Positions 31,942 to 41,086 of a DNA stretch of 58,534 nt are shown piece by piece. Both the position numbers and the translations under genes were made by a program. The DNA is from Terriglobales bacterium. GTDB taxonomy: Bacteria; Acidobacteriota; Terriglobia; Terriglobales; Acidobacteriaceae. A model generated the notes under the pieces. It saw only the letters and a program-made list of their open reading frames with translations, was not told the DNA's origin and did not search any database. The DNA lies in the NCBI GenBank assembly GCA_035457425.1, contig DATIBR010000089.1, positions 1-58,534 of the forward strand, read 5' to 3'. How positions within the stretch are numbered: position 1 is the stretch's first letter; each line of letters starts with the position of its first letter.

Positions 31942-33195
31942 CTACTGGGCCTGGGGACGAGGGGGCGGCAGCGGATAGTAGCCGTCGCGGGCCGAGATGC
32001 GCAAGCCGCCGCGGTGGACGCGGACCTCGATGGAGCGGTAGTTGCCGGCCACGGCATTCTTGGTCTTGTAACCCAGGGTGTACTGGTTGCGGGCGACCTC
32101 GGTGACGCCGGAGTAGGCGTTCTCGATGGCTTCGCGGCCGAACTCCTGGTAGATCTGGCCGCCGGTATCGCGGACGTAGCGCGGCAGCAGGTTCTGGTAG
32201 CTGGAGTAAGGGATGTGGACGCGGCTGAGGGTGTCGTAGCCGGGCAGGGCGGAGTCGCCCACGTTGATGGCGTAGACGGTGACGTCGTTGGAGAGCAGCA
32301 CCTTGCGGACGTCGTCGTAGCGGGCGCGGCTGCCTTGCTCGCGGCCGTCGGAGATGACGAAGATGATCTTGCGGCGGTCGCGCGGGCGGCGCGAGAGGTC
32401 CTGGCCGGCCAGCAGGATGGCGTCGTTCAACACGCGCGACTCCATGCGCGGCGTGTTCATCACCGGCGTATTCGGGTCGATGGGATGGCCGTTGACGGAG
32501 GGCCCGGCGCTCATTGGGCCGCCGGCCATGGCGACGCCGCCGCCGGAACGCCCCGGCTTGCGCGCCCGCTTGATGCCCGCACTCAGCTTCTCGTTGACCG
32601 CAGAGAAGTCGATGACGCGCGAGACCGAGTTGCCGTAGGTGTACATCGACACTTCGTCGTACTGGCTGAACGCGCTCACGATGTTCGGCAGGGTCTCGTT
32701 GACTTTGCGCATCTCGACGTCGGGCATGCCGATGTCGACCAGCACCGCCACCGAAAGCGGGAAGGGGTCGCTGGTGAAGAAGTTGATGGGTTGGCGGATG
32801 CCGTCCTCATAGACGGAGAAGTCGCGGACGGTCAGGCCCTCGACGCGGCGGCCGTCGGAGTCGCGCACCGTCACCGGCACGAACACCTGGTTGGTCGTGA
32901 CGCTCAGGGTGTACATCTGCTCGCGGCCACCGACCTCGCCGGCGCCCGGGACGTCCTGGGTTGCGTCGGGCGCCGGCGTGTTCACCGGCGGCTCGTTGGG
33001 CTTGGTCGGGGTGGAGCGCGACTCGCGCGAGTTCGCGGGCGCCTTGGGCGCATCGGCGGGGAAGGGATTAGCCTGCGGCTTGGTGGCCGAGGGAGCGTCC
33101 GGGATGGTCTGCTGCGGGTCAGTCTGGGCGAAGGCCATCCAGGCCAGTGCCACGAGCAGCGCGACCACGGCGTACCCCTTCATCCAGCGTCTCAT
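31942..33195 (-). CDS. VWFA-domain secreted protein (1), degenerate metal site
   Basis: 417 residues: signal peptide (KGYAVVALLVALAWMAFAQ), a proline-rich linker to about residue 85, an Ig-like strand-rich segment (FVPVTVRDSDGRRVEGLTV), then a VWFA domain. The metal-ion site, normally DxSxS, reads VLVDIGMPD and so has lost both serines. DGREQG is retained. The C-terminus ends RISARDGYYP, matching the ARKGYY end of the two paralogues nearby. ATG 33195 follows AAGGA. An earlier start at 33246 is less likely. Confidence 0.8.
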   Translation of the reverse strand: MRRWMKGYAVVALLVALAWMAFAQTDPQQTIPDAPSATKPQANPFPADAPKAPANSRESRSTPTKPNEPPVNTPAPDATQDVPGAGEVGGREQMYTLSVTTNQVFVPVTVRDSDGRRVEGLTVRDFSVYEDGIRQPINFFTSDPFPLSVAVLVDIGMPDVEMRKVNETLPNIVSAFSQYDEVSMYTYGNSVSRVIDFSAVNEKLSAGIKRARKPGRSGGGVAMAGGPMSAGPSVNGHPIDPNTPVMNTPRMESRVLNDAILLAGQDLSRRPRDRRKIIFVISDGREQGSRARYDDVRKVLLSNDVTVYAINVGDSALPGYDTLSRVHIPYSSYQNLLPRYVRDTGGQIYQEFGREAIENAYSGVTEVARNQYTLGYKTKNAVAGNYRSIEVRVHRGGLRISARDGYYPLPPPRPQAQ

Positions 33196-33279
33196 GAGTC
33201 CTTTTTCCGCAGCTTTGGCTTGTGCCGTTCGGCTGAGTAGCTGCATCTAAAATACAATAAAGAACAGGCGATAACAAAA

Positions 33280-34329
33280 GTGCCAGCCCCAGCATTCCCG
33301 CGTCTCTTGATTCGATGCGCGAGCTTCGCGTTCGCGCTCCTTCTTTTCTGCGCGCCGGGGCTCGCCCAGGCTCCGGCGGTGACCAACACCGAGCCGGCGC
33401 CGCAGCAGGAGCCGCCGGACCGGCGCAACGACGACGACTTCAACTTCAAGGTGTCGGTGGACGTCGTCAACGTGTTCTTCAACGTGAAGGACAAGCGCGG
33501 CGGGCTGATCCCCGACCTCAAGCCCGGCGACTTCGAGCTCTACGAGGACGAGAAGAAGCAGACCATCAAGTACTTCTCCTCCGAGAGCAACCAGCCGCTG
33601 ACGCTGGGGCTGCTGATCGACTCCTCCGGCAGCATGCAGCGCGTGATCGAGATGGAGAAGGAGGTAGGGAGCCGTTTCCTCTCCGACGTGCTCGGTCCCA
33701 AGGACATGGCGTTCGTGATCAGCTTCGACGTGAACGTGGACCTGCTGCAGGATTTCACCAGCTCGCGGCGCGAGCTGCGCGATGGACTGTATCGGGCGCG
33801 CATCAACACGGGCGGCGGGATGTACGGCGCGCCACCGGGGCTGGGCGGCGGCCCGCTCCCGACCACGCGTCCGCCGCGCGGCACGCTGCTGTACGACGCC
33901 ATCTGGCTCGGCGCCGACGAGAAGCTGGGGCGCGAGGTCGGCCGCAAGGCGATGATCATCCTCACCGACGGCGTGGACCAGGGCAGCCAGACCACGCTCA
34001 AGCTCGCCGTCGAGTCCGCGCAGCGCGCCGATACCATCTGCTACGTCCTGCTTATCCAGGATCGCGAGTTCGCGCAGTTCGGCGACGGCGAAGGCGCCAT
34101 GAAGCAGCTCGCCGAGCAGACCGGCGGGCGCGTCATCCGCGTGGGCGACAAGTTCGAGAAGCTCAAAGCCGCCTTCGACCAGATCGCGCTCGAGCTGCGC
34201 AGCCAGTACTCCATCGGCTACACGCCGACCAACAACAAGCGCGACGGCACCTTCCGGCGCGTCGAGATCAAGAGCAAACAGGACTACAAGGTGCAGGCGC
34301 GCAAGGGGTACTACGCGAACGCGGAGTAG
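33280..34329 (+). CDS. VWFA-domain secreted protein (2), intact metal site
   Basis: 349 residues with a signal peptide (CASFAFALLLFCAPGLAQ), the strand-rich segment VNVFFNVKDKRGGLIPDLKP, and a VWFA domain with intact MIDAS motif LLIDSSGSM and LTDGVDQG. The C-terminal motif VQARKGYY is shared with its paralogues. Start GTG 33280. Acidobacteria typically carry many such proteins of unknown function. Extracellular adhesion or complex assembly is the usual guess. It is divergent from copy 1 with 84 nt between. Confidence 0.83.
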   Translation: MPAPAFPRLLIRCASFAFALLLFCAPGLAQAPAVTNTEPAPQQEPPDRRNDDDFNFKVSVDVVNVFFNVKDKRGGLIPDLKPGDFELYEDEKKQTIKYFSSESNQPLTLGLLIDSSGSMQRVIEMEKEVGSRFLSDVLGPKDMAFVISFDVNVDLLQDFTSSRRELRDGLYRARINTGGGMYGAPPGLGGGPLPTTRPPRGTLLYDAIWLGADEKLGREVGRKAMIILTDGVDQGSQTTLKLAVESAQRADTICYVLLIQDREFAQFGDGEGAMKQLAEQTGGRVIRVGDKFEKLKAAFDQIALELRSQYSIGYTPTNNKRDGTFRRVEIKSKQDYKVQARKGYYANAE

Positions 34330-34365
34330 CGTTAGCGATCAGCGATCAGTGAAACCACCTCACGC

Positions 34366-34393
34366 AAAAGAGCCCGCTCGCGCGGGCTCTTTT
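34366..34393. terminator. Bidirectional rho-independent terminator
   Basis: A perfect 12-bp stem AAAAGAGCCCGC-TCGC-GCGGGCTCTTTT flanked by A and T runs, between convergent VWFA genes 2 and 3. It is bordered by GCGATCA (34337-34350) and GCTAATC (about 34398-34412) heptamer pairs. Confidence 0.92.
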
Positions 34394-34415
34394 GATTGCT
34401 AATCGCTAATCGCTC

Positions 34416-35495
34416 TTACTGCTTCGGCGCGTAATAGCCCTTGCGGGCGCGCACCTTGAACTTCTTGTTGGAAGCCAGGATGTCGATGGAGCGGTAGCGG
34501 CCGTCGGCGACGAAGTCGGTGGGCTTGTAGGCCACGGCGTACTGGCTGCGCAGCTCTTCCTGGATCTTCACGAACTTCTCGGCGATGTCGTCGAGGTTCA
34601 TGGGATAGAAGACGCGGCCGCCGGTGGCCTCGGCGAGCTCTTCCAGGCGCTTGTCGCCGCGCGAGACCACGCCCGAGATGTTGGTGCTGATGGCGTAGAC
34701 GATGACCTCGGCGCGCTGCGCCATGTCCATCGCCTCCTGGAAGCTGACGCGGCTCTGGTTGTCGTCGCCGTCGGAGATGAGGACCATCACGCGGCGGACG
34801 GCGAAGGGCTCATCGAGCTTGCCGAGCTTGTCGCGGCTGATGCGGTAGACGATGTCCCAGACCGCGGTGCCGCCGCCCGGGCGCAGCCGGCGCAGGCCGC
34901 TGACCATCTGCTCGGTCGAGTCGGTGAAGTTCTCCACCACCGGGTCGGGAGTGGAGTCGAAACCGTAGACGATGGCCTTGTCCACCTTGGGGCGGATGGT
35001 CTGGCTCAGGAACTCGGCGGAAGCTTCGAGCTCGAAGTTGAAGCGGTCGCGGATGGAGTTGGAGGAGTCGATGAGCAGGGCGGCGCGGATGGGCAGGTTG
35101 GTCTCGCTGCGGAAGGCGACCAGGGACTGGGGCGGCTTCTTGTCGTCGAGCACGGTGAAGTCGGCCTGCTTCAGGCCCTTCACGAAGCGGCCGCCCTTGT
35201 CGGTGACGGTGAAGATGACGTTGACCTCATTGACGCGCTTGACGATGACCGTGCCGGGGTCGGCGATCTCTTCGTCGTTGGCGGGCGCAGTGGCAGCGGC
35301 CGCGGCAGGAGCCGGTTTGGGCGGCTCGGGCGCGGGGGCAGGCGCGGGCGTCGCGTCAGCCGGCGTCGTAGCAGCGGGCGCGGCGGGCTGCTGGGCGCCG
35401 CTCCTGGCAGCCGAGGGCGCTGCCGGCAACTCCTGGGCGCACGCCAGCCCGGCCAGAACGAGGACACACAGAAAGATACGCATCGGAAACTTCAT
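34416..35495 (-). CDS. VWFA-domain secreted protein (3)
   Basis: 359 residues: signal peptide (MRIFLCVLVLAGLACAQ), a long Ala/Pro linker, the strand-rich segment VIFTVTDKGGRFVKG, and a VWFA domain with MIDAS motif LLIDSSNSI and LISDGDDNQ. The C-terminus is VRARKGYYAPKQ. ATG 35495 and ATG 35483 are both possible. A minus-strand TATAAT at 35499-35494 overlaps the first, so transcripts from that promoter would use the second. Same family as the two preceding copies. Confidence 0.82.
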   Translation of the reverse strand: MKFPMRIFLCVLVLAGLACAQELPAAPSAARSGAQQPAAPAATTPADATPAPAPAPEPPKPAPAAAAATAPANDEEIADPGTVIVKRVNEVNVIFTVTDKGGRFVKGLKQADFTVLDDKKPPQSLVAFRSETNLPIRAALLIDSSNSIRDRFNFELEASAEFLSQTIRPKVDKAIVYGFDSTPDPVVENFTDSTEQMVSGLRRLRPGGGTAVWDIVYRISRDKLGKLDEPFAVRRVMVLISDGDDNQSRVSFQEAMDMAQRAEVIVYAISTNISGVVSRGDKRLEELAEATGGRVFYPMNLDDIAEKFVKIQEELRSQYAVAYKPTDFVADGRYRSIDILASNKKFKVRARKGYYAPKQ

Positions 35496-35517
35496 TATAG
35501 TCTGAGTGGCTAGCAGA

Positions 35518-36495
35518 TTAGATGCCATCCGGCAGCTCTGTTTCGCCGAGTTTGTTCATGAAATCACGCAGTGCCGGCGGAAGCGAGGCACGAAAGCGCA
35601 TGGTCTTGCCGGTGGTGGGGTGCGTAAATCCGAGTTCCGCGGCGTGTAAGAAGTTACGTCCGAGGACGAGCTTGCCCTTGCCGCTCTTGAGCTCGGCGGG
35701 CGCGCCGTAGAGCGTATCGCCGGCCACCGGATGCCCGAGCGCGGCCAGGTGCACGCGGATCTGGTGGGTGCGGCCGGTGGCGATGCGCACCTCGACCAGG
35801 GCGAACTTGCCGAACTTCGAGCTGACGCGCCGCAGCACGCGGTAGTGCGAGAGCGCCGCGCGCCCGCTCCGCGCCCTCGTGGTCATGCGCGTGCGGCGCT
35901 TGGGGTCGCGCGCGATGGGCAGGTCGATGGCGCCGGAGTCCTGCTTCGGCCAGCCGTGCACCAGCGCGACATATTTCTTGCTGACGTTGCGGCCGGCAAA
36001 CTGCTCCTGCAGCTTGCGGTGCGTGACGTCGTCCTTGGCGACCACCAGCAGCCCACTGGTCTCCTTGTCGAGGCGGTGGACGATGCCCGGGCGCAGCGCA
36101 TGGCCGCCGGAGGAGAGCTTCCCGAAGCGGTGGAGCAGCGCGTTGACCAGCGTGCCGCGGTTGCGGGGATCATCGGCTTTGGCGGCGCCCGCGTGCACCA
36201 TCATCCCCGCGGGCTTGTCGATGACGGCGAGCTGCTTGTCCTCGTGAACGACTTCGAGCGGGATGTCCTCGGCGACCGCCTTGATGGGCGGGCGCCCGGC
36301 GGCCGCGGCGACGTCGACCCTCTGGCCGCCACGCAGCTTCAGGCTAGGCTTCGCGGGCTTGCCGTCGACCGCGACCGCGCCCTGTGCGATCAGCTCCTGC
36401 ACGCGCGCGCGGCTCACGTCCGGCAGCTGCTCGACGAGGAAGCGGTCGAGGCGAAGACCGGCAACGGCAGGCGAGACGTGGAACGTCTGGCTCAC
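35518..36495 (-). CDS. RluD-like 23S rRNA pseudouridine synthase
   Basis: 325 residues: N-terminal S4 RNA-binding domain (LRLDRFLVEQLPDVSRARVQ) and catalytic domain with the invariant aspartate in HRLDKETSGLLV, then GRTHQIRVHLAALGHPVAGD. It should modify uridines of large-subunit rRNA. The GTG at 36495 is preferred because it begins the S4 domain. A minus-strand TATTCT ends 7 nt upstream, another near-leaderless layout. Confidence 0.88.
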   Translation of the reverse strand: MSQTFHVSPAVAGLRLDRFLVEQLPDVSRARVQELIAQGAVAVDGKPAKPSLKLRGGQRVDVAAAAGRPPIKAVAEDIPLEVVHEDKQLAVIDKPAGMMVHAGAAKADDPRNRGTLVNALLHRFGKLSSGGHALRPGIVHRLDKETSGLLVVAKDDVTHRKLQEQFAGRNVSKKYVALVHGWPKQDSGAIDLPIARDPKRRTRMTTRARSGRAALSHYRVLRRVSSKFGKFALVEVRIATGRTHQIRVHLAALGHPVAGDTLYGAPAELKSGKGKLVLGRNFLHAAELGFTHPTTGKTMRFRASLPPALRDFMNKLGETELPDGI

Positions 36496-36573
36496 GGTGC
36501 GCAGAATAGCAGCCGCGGGCAAAAAGCTTGAAACGCAGAGAACGCAGAGGCGGACCGAGTCCGCGAAGAAGTA

Positions 36574-37431
36574 CTAGGCGACGGCAGGAGCGCTGCGTGG
36601 CGCGGGCCGGCGCAGCCAGAGCGCGCCGCCGGCGGCGACCAGGCAGAGCGCGACCAACTGCGTCACCGTCATGGCGCCGCCGAAGACCAGGCCGCGCTCG
36701 GGGTCGTCGCGGAAGAATTCGAGGAAGTAGCGTGCCACGCCGTAGAGGAAGAAGTAGGCGCCCAGCACCTGGCCGTCGAACCGCTTGTGGCGGAAGAGCC
36801 AGAGCACCGCGAGGAAGATCACCGTGTTCGTGGCGGCCTCATAGAGCTGTGTCGGATGGAGCGGGATGCCGAGCGGCGTGCCCGAGTTCTGGTAGGCGAG
36901 CGGGTCGGTGAAGGTGACGCCCCAGGGCTTGTCGGTCGGGCGGCCGTAGCAGCATCCGGCGGCGAAGCATCCGATGCGCCCGAGGATGTGCCCGAAGGCG
37001 ATGCCGGGCGTGTAAGCGTCGAAGGTCTTGAGCGCGGGCATGTGGTGGCGCCGCATGTAGAGCCACGCGATGAGCGAGCCGAACAGCAGGCCGCCGTACC
37101 ACACGCCGCCTGCCTGGATGAGCACGAACAGCGCCGCCGCGTGCCGGTTCGCCAGGTCCCAGTGCAGGAGCGCGGGCAGCGTCTCGCGCGCGAACGCCAG
37201 CCGCACCAGCTCGGCGTGGGGTCCCCAATCGGTGACGAACAACATGAGCTTGGCGCCCACGATGGCGCTGATGATCGCCCAGATGCCGAGGTCCCAGGCG
37301 CGGTCGCCGTCGATGCCCGCGCGCTTGGCGAGGCGCACGCAGATCACCAGGCCGAGCAGCAGCCCGACGGCCGAGAGCACGCCGTAGGTGGGCAGCGAGA
37401 AGTCACCGAGATGGAAGAGGCGGGGAAACAA
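36574..37431 (-). CDS. lgt: Prolipoprotein diacylglyceryl transferase
   Basis: 285 residues from TTG 37431, a polytopic membrane protein. Lgt motifs are LPTYGVLSAVGLLLGL, WYGGLLFGSL, and the signature HILGRIGCFAAGCCYGRPT, where other phyla have GRIGNF. LHPTQLYEA is also present. It attaches diacylglycerol to lipobox cysteines, as needed for the M48 lipoprotein here. The start is uncertain: upstream codons come from a repeat array (37441-37470), and the chosen TTG gives a length close to the usual 290. Confidence 0.87.
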   Translation of the reverse strand: MFPRLFHLGDFSLPTYGVLSAVGLLLGLVICVRLAKRAGIDGDRAWDLGIWAIISAIVGAKLMLFVTDWGPHAELVRLAFARETLPALLHWDLANRHAAALFVLIQAGGVWYGGLLFGSLIAWLYMRRHHMPALKTFDAYTPGIAFGHILGRIGCFAAGCCYGRPTDKPWGVTFTDPLAYQNSGTPLGIPLHPTQLYEAATNTVIFLAVLWLFRHKRFDGQVLGAYFFLYGVARYFLEFFRDDPERGLVFGGAMTVTQLVALCLVAAGGALWLRRPAPRSAPAVA

Positions 37432-37440
37432 GGAGGATCT

Positions 37441-37530
37441 GTAATCGGTAATTTGTAATCGGTAATGGAGAGCCGCGGCCCGACGATCCTGACGCAATTA
37501 CCAGTTACAAATTACCAAATCACAAATGAA
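37441..37530. repeat. TGTAATC/GGTAATT heptamer arrays, inverted
   Basis: Left array (37441-37466) repeats TGTAATC, GGTAATT. Right array (37497-37530) is roughly its complement (ATTACCA, TTACAAA). The pair brackets 30 nt and can form a hairpin upstream of lgt, where it obscures the true start. Confidence 0.55.
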
Positions 37531-37845
37531 AGACCGACCCGCGGGGCCGTGAGGTGGCCGTTTTTTGAACCGTCGCAAGCGACGGTGGGAACCCTCCGCG
37601 GCCCTTTAGGCATCTCCGCATGGCGGAGCATCGCACACCGGACCGGCGAGCCGAGCTCCCTATTGTTTGAATGTTGGTTCAAAAAAGCGGTTACACCTGC
37701 ACAAACTTTGCAGGCCGGCTCTCATTCGCAGAGTAGAGAAAAGCGCGGTCGCTGACAAGGGAGCCGGGCCAAAAAGTTGGCATCGCAAGTGCTACGGCGC
37801 GCACGCGCTGATAAAATCTAGGCAGTCCCCTGGGAGAATCCTGTT
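37531..37845 (+). promoter_or_regulatory. Non-coding stretch with candidate promoters
   Basis: About 315 nt without a credible gene. It contains the hairpin CCGTCGCAAGCGACGG (about 37571). It also has a -24/-12-like element TTGGCA-N9-TGCT with the GG-N10-GC spacing of sigma-54 promoters (37777-37793) and a TAAAAT -10 (37812-37817) ahead of the small membrane protein gene. Both promoter calls are weak. No RNA family was recognised. Confidence 0.3.
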
Positions 37846-38055
37846 TTGCCGAGAAAGTCATACCTGGCGGCGATCGCAGCCGTGCTGCTTTTCGTGGTGG
37901 CGAGCGAGCGGCCGGCGCACGCCTACACCGACCCCGGGTCGGGCATGCTGATCTGGCAGGGCCTGGTGGCCGCCTTCCTGGGCGCGTCCTTCTACTTCCG
38001 CAAGTTCTTCTTCAAGCTGTTCGGAGCAAAATCCACCGACGACAAGCCGGAGTAG
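37846..38055 (+). CDS. Small exported membrane protein with YTDPGSG motif
   Basis: 69 residues from a TTG start with GGGAG 9 nt upstream. A signal-like helix (YLAAIAAVLLFVVASE) leads to AYTDPGSGMLIWQGLVAAFLG, a second hydrophobic segment and a basic end. The motif Y-x-DPGSG followed by a Q and a membrane helix recurs in small bacterial proteins beside methyltransferase and sulfatase-like genes. It is 10 nt ahead of such genes, so the three probably form one operon. Confidence 0.7.
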   Translation: MPRKSYLAAIAAVLLFVVASERPAHAYTDPGSGMLIWQGLVAAFLGASFYFRKFFFKLFGAKSTDDKPE

Positions 38056-38065
38056 TGCGCGCGCG

Positions 38066-39487
38066 ATGAGCGACCTGCGCGCCGCCGAAGCTGCCTCGTT
38101 CCGCGATCCCGCCGGCCGCGTGGTGTTGCTGGGCGACCGGGTGCTGCGCGGCGTGCGCGCAGAGGCGCTTGCCGACCTGGACGCGTTCCTCGCGTCGCCG
38201 CTCGCGCAGAAGCTGCTGAGCGATGGCCGGCTGGTGCGGACCACGACGGTGACCGACGCGCCCGCGGAGTTGCAGCCGCTGTTCGCCGGCGCGGCGCGCG
38301 TGGTGGAGCACGAGCGCATCGCGTTCCCGGCGTACGCTTACGAGTGGTCGCCGGCGATGTTGCACGCCGCCGGCGTGTTGACGCTGGAACTGGCTGCCGC
38401 GCTGCCCGGCGCCGGCCTGGGGCTGAAGGACGCCACGCCGTACAACGTGCTGTTCCGCGGCTCGCAGCCGGTCTTCGTCGACGTGCTCTCGGTGGAGCGC
38501 CGCGAGCCACGTGACGCCACCTGGCTGCCGTATGCGCAGTTCGTCCGCACCTTCCTGCTGCCGCTGCTGGCGTGGAAGAAGTTCAAGCTCCCGCTGCGCG
38601 ACGTCTTCCTCGCCCATCGCGACGGGCTGGAGCCCGAGGACCTGTACCGCATGACCGGGCCGGTCGAGCGCTGGCTGCCGCCGCTGCTCGGCCTCGTCAC
38701 CATGCCGACGCGCCTCGGCGCGAAGCACTCCGCCGATGACCAGACCATCTACCAGCCCAAGCTGCTGAACGATCCCGAGCAGGCGCGCTACGTCCTGGGC
38801 GCGCAGTTGCGCGGGCTGCGCGGCAAGCTCGACGCGCTCGCGCCCGCCGCCGACAAGTCCACCTGGTCCGACTACATGAAGACGCACAGCTACTCGGAGC
38901 AGCAGTTCGCCGGCAAGGAGCAGTTCGTGCGCGCGGCGCTGGCCGAGGTCGCCCCGAAGAGCGTGCTCGACGCCGGCTGTAACACCGGGTTCTTCAGTCT
39001 CCTGGCGGCGGAGCGCGCGGGCACGAGCGTGGTCGCGCTCGATTACGATCCCGAGGTCGTCGACCGCGTGTTCCGCGAGGCGCGATCGCGCCAGGCGGAT
39101 GTTCTGCCGCTGGTAGTGGACCTGACGCGGCCGTCGCCGGCGACCGGATGGCGCAACCGCGAGTGCCCGGCGTGGCTGGAGCGCGCGCGCGGCCGCTTCG
39201 ACCTGGTGCTGCTGCTCGCGCTCATCCACCACATGCTGGTGAGCGAGCGCATTCCGCTTGACGACGTGCTCGCGCTCGCCGCCGAGCTCACGCGCGACGC
39301 CGCCGTCGTCGAATACGTCGACCCCGCCGACGCGATGTTCAAGCGCCTGACGCGCGGACGCGACGCCCTGCACCGCGAGCTCACGCCCGCCGCGTTCGAA
39401 GCCGCCGCGCAGCGGAGATTCGCCATTGTCCGGAAGCTCGAGCAGGGCACGCGCACGCTCTATCTGCTGCGCAAGAAGGCCGCCTGA
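38066..39487 (+). CDS. SAM-dependent methyltransferase (NoeA-like)
   Basis: 473 residues. An N-terminal region of about 270 residues contains LKDATPYNVLFRG and VFVDVLSVERR, the pattern of NoeA-type nodulation-related methyltransferases. A class I methyltransferase domain with SAM motif SVLDAGCNTGFFSLLA and LLLALIHHMLVSERI follows. The substrate is likely a surface glycan but is not established. Its TGA overlaps the ATG of the next gene, showing coupling to the sulfatase-like protein. Confidence 0.75.
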   Translation: MSDLRAAEAASFRDPAGRVVLLGDRVLRGVRAEALADLDAFLASPLAQKLLSDGRLVRTTTVTDAPAELQPLFAGAARVVEHERIAFPAYAYEWSPAMLHAAGVLTLELAAALPGAGLGLKDATPYNVLFRGSQPVFVDVLSVERREPRDATWLPYAQFVRTFLLPLLAWKKFKLPLRDVFLAHRDGLEPEDLYRMTGPVERWLPPLLGLVTMPTRLGAKHSADDQTIYQPKLLNDPEQARYVLGAQLRGLRGKLDALAPAADKSTWSDYMKTHSYSEQQFAGKEQFVRAALAEVAPKSVLDAGCNTGFFSLLAAERAGTSVVALDYDPEVVDRVFREARSRQADVLPLVVDLTRPSPATGWRNRECPAWLERARGRFDLVLLLALIHHMLVSERIPLDDVLALAAELTRDAAVVEYVDPADAMFKRLTRGRDALHRELTPAAFEAAAQRRFAIVRKLEQGTRTLYLLRKKAA

Positions 39488-41085
39488 TGGGCGCGATGAC
39501 GGCAGGGAAGCGTTTCCTGGTCGCGCTCTCGCTCGCGAACGTCATGTTCCTTCGCCTGTGGAAGGAGCTGCTCAACGGCAAGCTGGCGTACTACTCGAAG
39601 CAGCCGCCGAACGGGCTGATGTTCGGCCTGATGCTCGACGTGGCGCTGCTCGCGTTCGTCTTCTGGACCGTGGTGGAACTGGCGGAGCGCAGCGGCAGCA
39701 GGTTGGCGCGCGCCGCGGTCCGCTGGGCGTTCTTCGTCATCTTTCTGCTCACCGCGCAGTGGAACAAGCAGGCGGTCTTCTATCACCAGAAGTTCGGCTT
39801 TGCGGCCGGCATCCTGCTGTTCGCGCTGGTGACGGCGATCGCGCTCGCTGTGTTCGCGCGCTGGCGCGACCGCATCGCGCACGCCGCGGCCGTGCTGCTG
39901 CTGATCGGGAGCCCCTTCGTGCTCGTCACCTTCGCGCAGGGCGCGTGGCTGCTCTACCAGGTCAACGCGAAGCTGAACTTTCGCGACCTGCCGCCGGCGG
40001 CGATGCGGCCCGGCTACGCGGGGCCGCGCGTGGTGTGGATCGTCTTCGACGAGCTCGACATGAAGCAGGCGTTCCTGGCGCGCGATCCCTCGGTGCAGAT
40101 GCCGGAGTTCGACCGGCTGCGCGCGGAATCGCTCTTCGCGACGAACGCCTACCCGCCGGCGCGCGCGACCGAGCTATCGCTCCCCGCGCTGTTCACCGGC
40201 AAGCTCGTGTCGAGAGCCACGCCGCTCGGCTCTGACGACCTGGTGCTCTACTTCGGCGAGGACCAGACGCCGCGGCGCTGGAGCCGCGAGCCCGGCATCT
40301 TCGCCGACGCGCACGGCCTCGGCATGAACGTGGCGCTGACCGCGTGGTGGCATCCGTACTGCCGCATCGCAGGCATCGCCGAAAAGCTCGCGCGCTGCGA
40401 CTGGGAGGACGGCGGGCTGCTGCTGGGCGAGGTGCGGCGCGATTCCGGCATCGCGGTCAGCATGCTCGACGAGCTGCTCGACATCCCGACCGTGACGTGG
40501 GAGCTGCGGCACATCCCGGGATTCGTGAGCGCGGGCGAGCGCGAGCGCGCGGAGGAGCTGCAGGATTACCGCGAGCTCGAGCCGCGCGCGGTCGCCCACG
40601 CCGCCGACCCGCAGATGGGTATGGTCATCCTGCATCTCGGCGTGCCGCATCCGCACGGCATCTACGACCGCCGGACCGGGCAGTTCTCGACCTCCGAAGA
40701 GCGCGGCTACCTCGACAACCTCGCGCTCACGGACCGCGCGCTGGGCGAGATACGCGCCGCGATGGAAAAAGCCGGCGTGTGGCAGAACAGCGTGGTCGTG
40801 GTCTCGGCGGACCACTGGTGGCGGTCCGACTTCTGGAGCACGCACTTCGGCTGGGCGGAAGACGACCGGCGCGCGCTCGGGCCCATCGACCACCGCGTGC
40901 CGTTCCTGGTGAAGCTGCCGGGCGGGGGCGCGCGGAGCTACGAGCCAGCGTTCAACACCGTGCTGACGCGCGAACTGGTGCTGGCCATCGTGCGCGGGGA
41001 AGTGAAGGACGCCGCCGGCGCCGCGGCGTGGCTCGACGCTCACCGGACCATCGGCGAGAGCCCGTACAGCGTCTACAGGAAATGA
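39487..41085 (+). CDS. Membrane-anchored sulfatase-superfamily protein
   Basis: 532 residues. Four hydrophobic helices occupy about the first 165 residues. The C-terminal alkaline-phosphatase/sulfatase fold begins VVWIVFDELDMKQAF. NAYPPARATELSLPALFTG carries a threonine/serine candidate nucleophile instead of the CxPSR of true sulfatases, so phosphoglycerol- or phosphoethanolamine-transferase chemistry is more likely. VVVSADHWWRSD provides late metal ligands. Together with the preceding methyltransferase it points to decoration of an envelope polysaccharide or lipid. Confidence 0.75.
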   Translation: MGAMTAGKRFLVALSLANVMFLRLWKELLNGKLAYYSKQPPNGLMFGLMLDVALLAFVFWTVVELAERSGSRLARAAVRWAFFVIFLLTAQWNKQAVFYHQKFGFAAGILLFALVTAIALAVFARWRDRIAHAAAVLLLIGSPFVLVTFAQGAWLLYQVNAKLNFRDLPPAAMRPGYAGPRVVWIVFDELDMKQAFLARDPSVQMPEFDRLRAESLFATNAYPPARATELSLPALFTGKLVSRATPLGSDDLVLYFGEDQTPRRWSREPGIFADAHGLGMNVALTAWWHPYCRIAGIAEKLARCDWEDGGLLLGEVRRDSGIAVSMLDELLDIPTVTWELRHIPGFVSAGERERAEELQDYRELEPRAVAHAADPQMGMVILHLGVPHPHGIYDRRTGQFSTSEERGYLDNLALTDRALGEIRAAMEKAGVWQNSVVVVSADHWWRSDFWSTHFGWAEDDRRALGPIDHRVPFLVKLPGGGARSYEPAFNTVLTRELVLAIVRGEVKDAAGAAAWLDAHRTIGESPYSVYRK

Positions 41086-41086
41086 C

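Noticed and set aside
33195-33246. Upstream start (33246) for VWFA protein 1
   Set aside because: It would put 17 hydrophilic residues before the signal peptide. ATG 33195 has AAGGA at a good distance and begins the signal peptide.
37465-37755. A 96-codon open frame between lgt and the small membrane protein
   Set aside because: No ribosome site, composition follows repeats and hairpins, and no protein features are visible.
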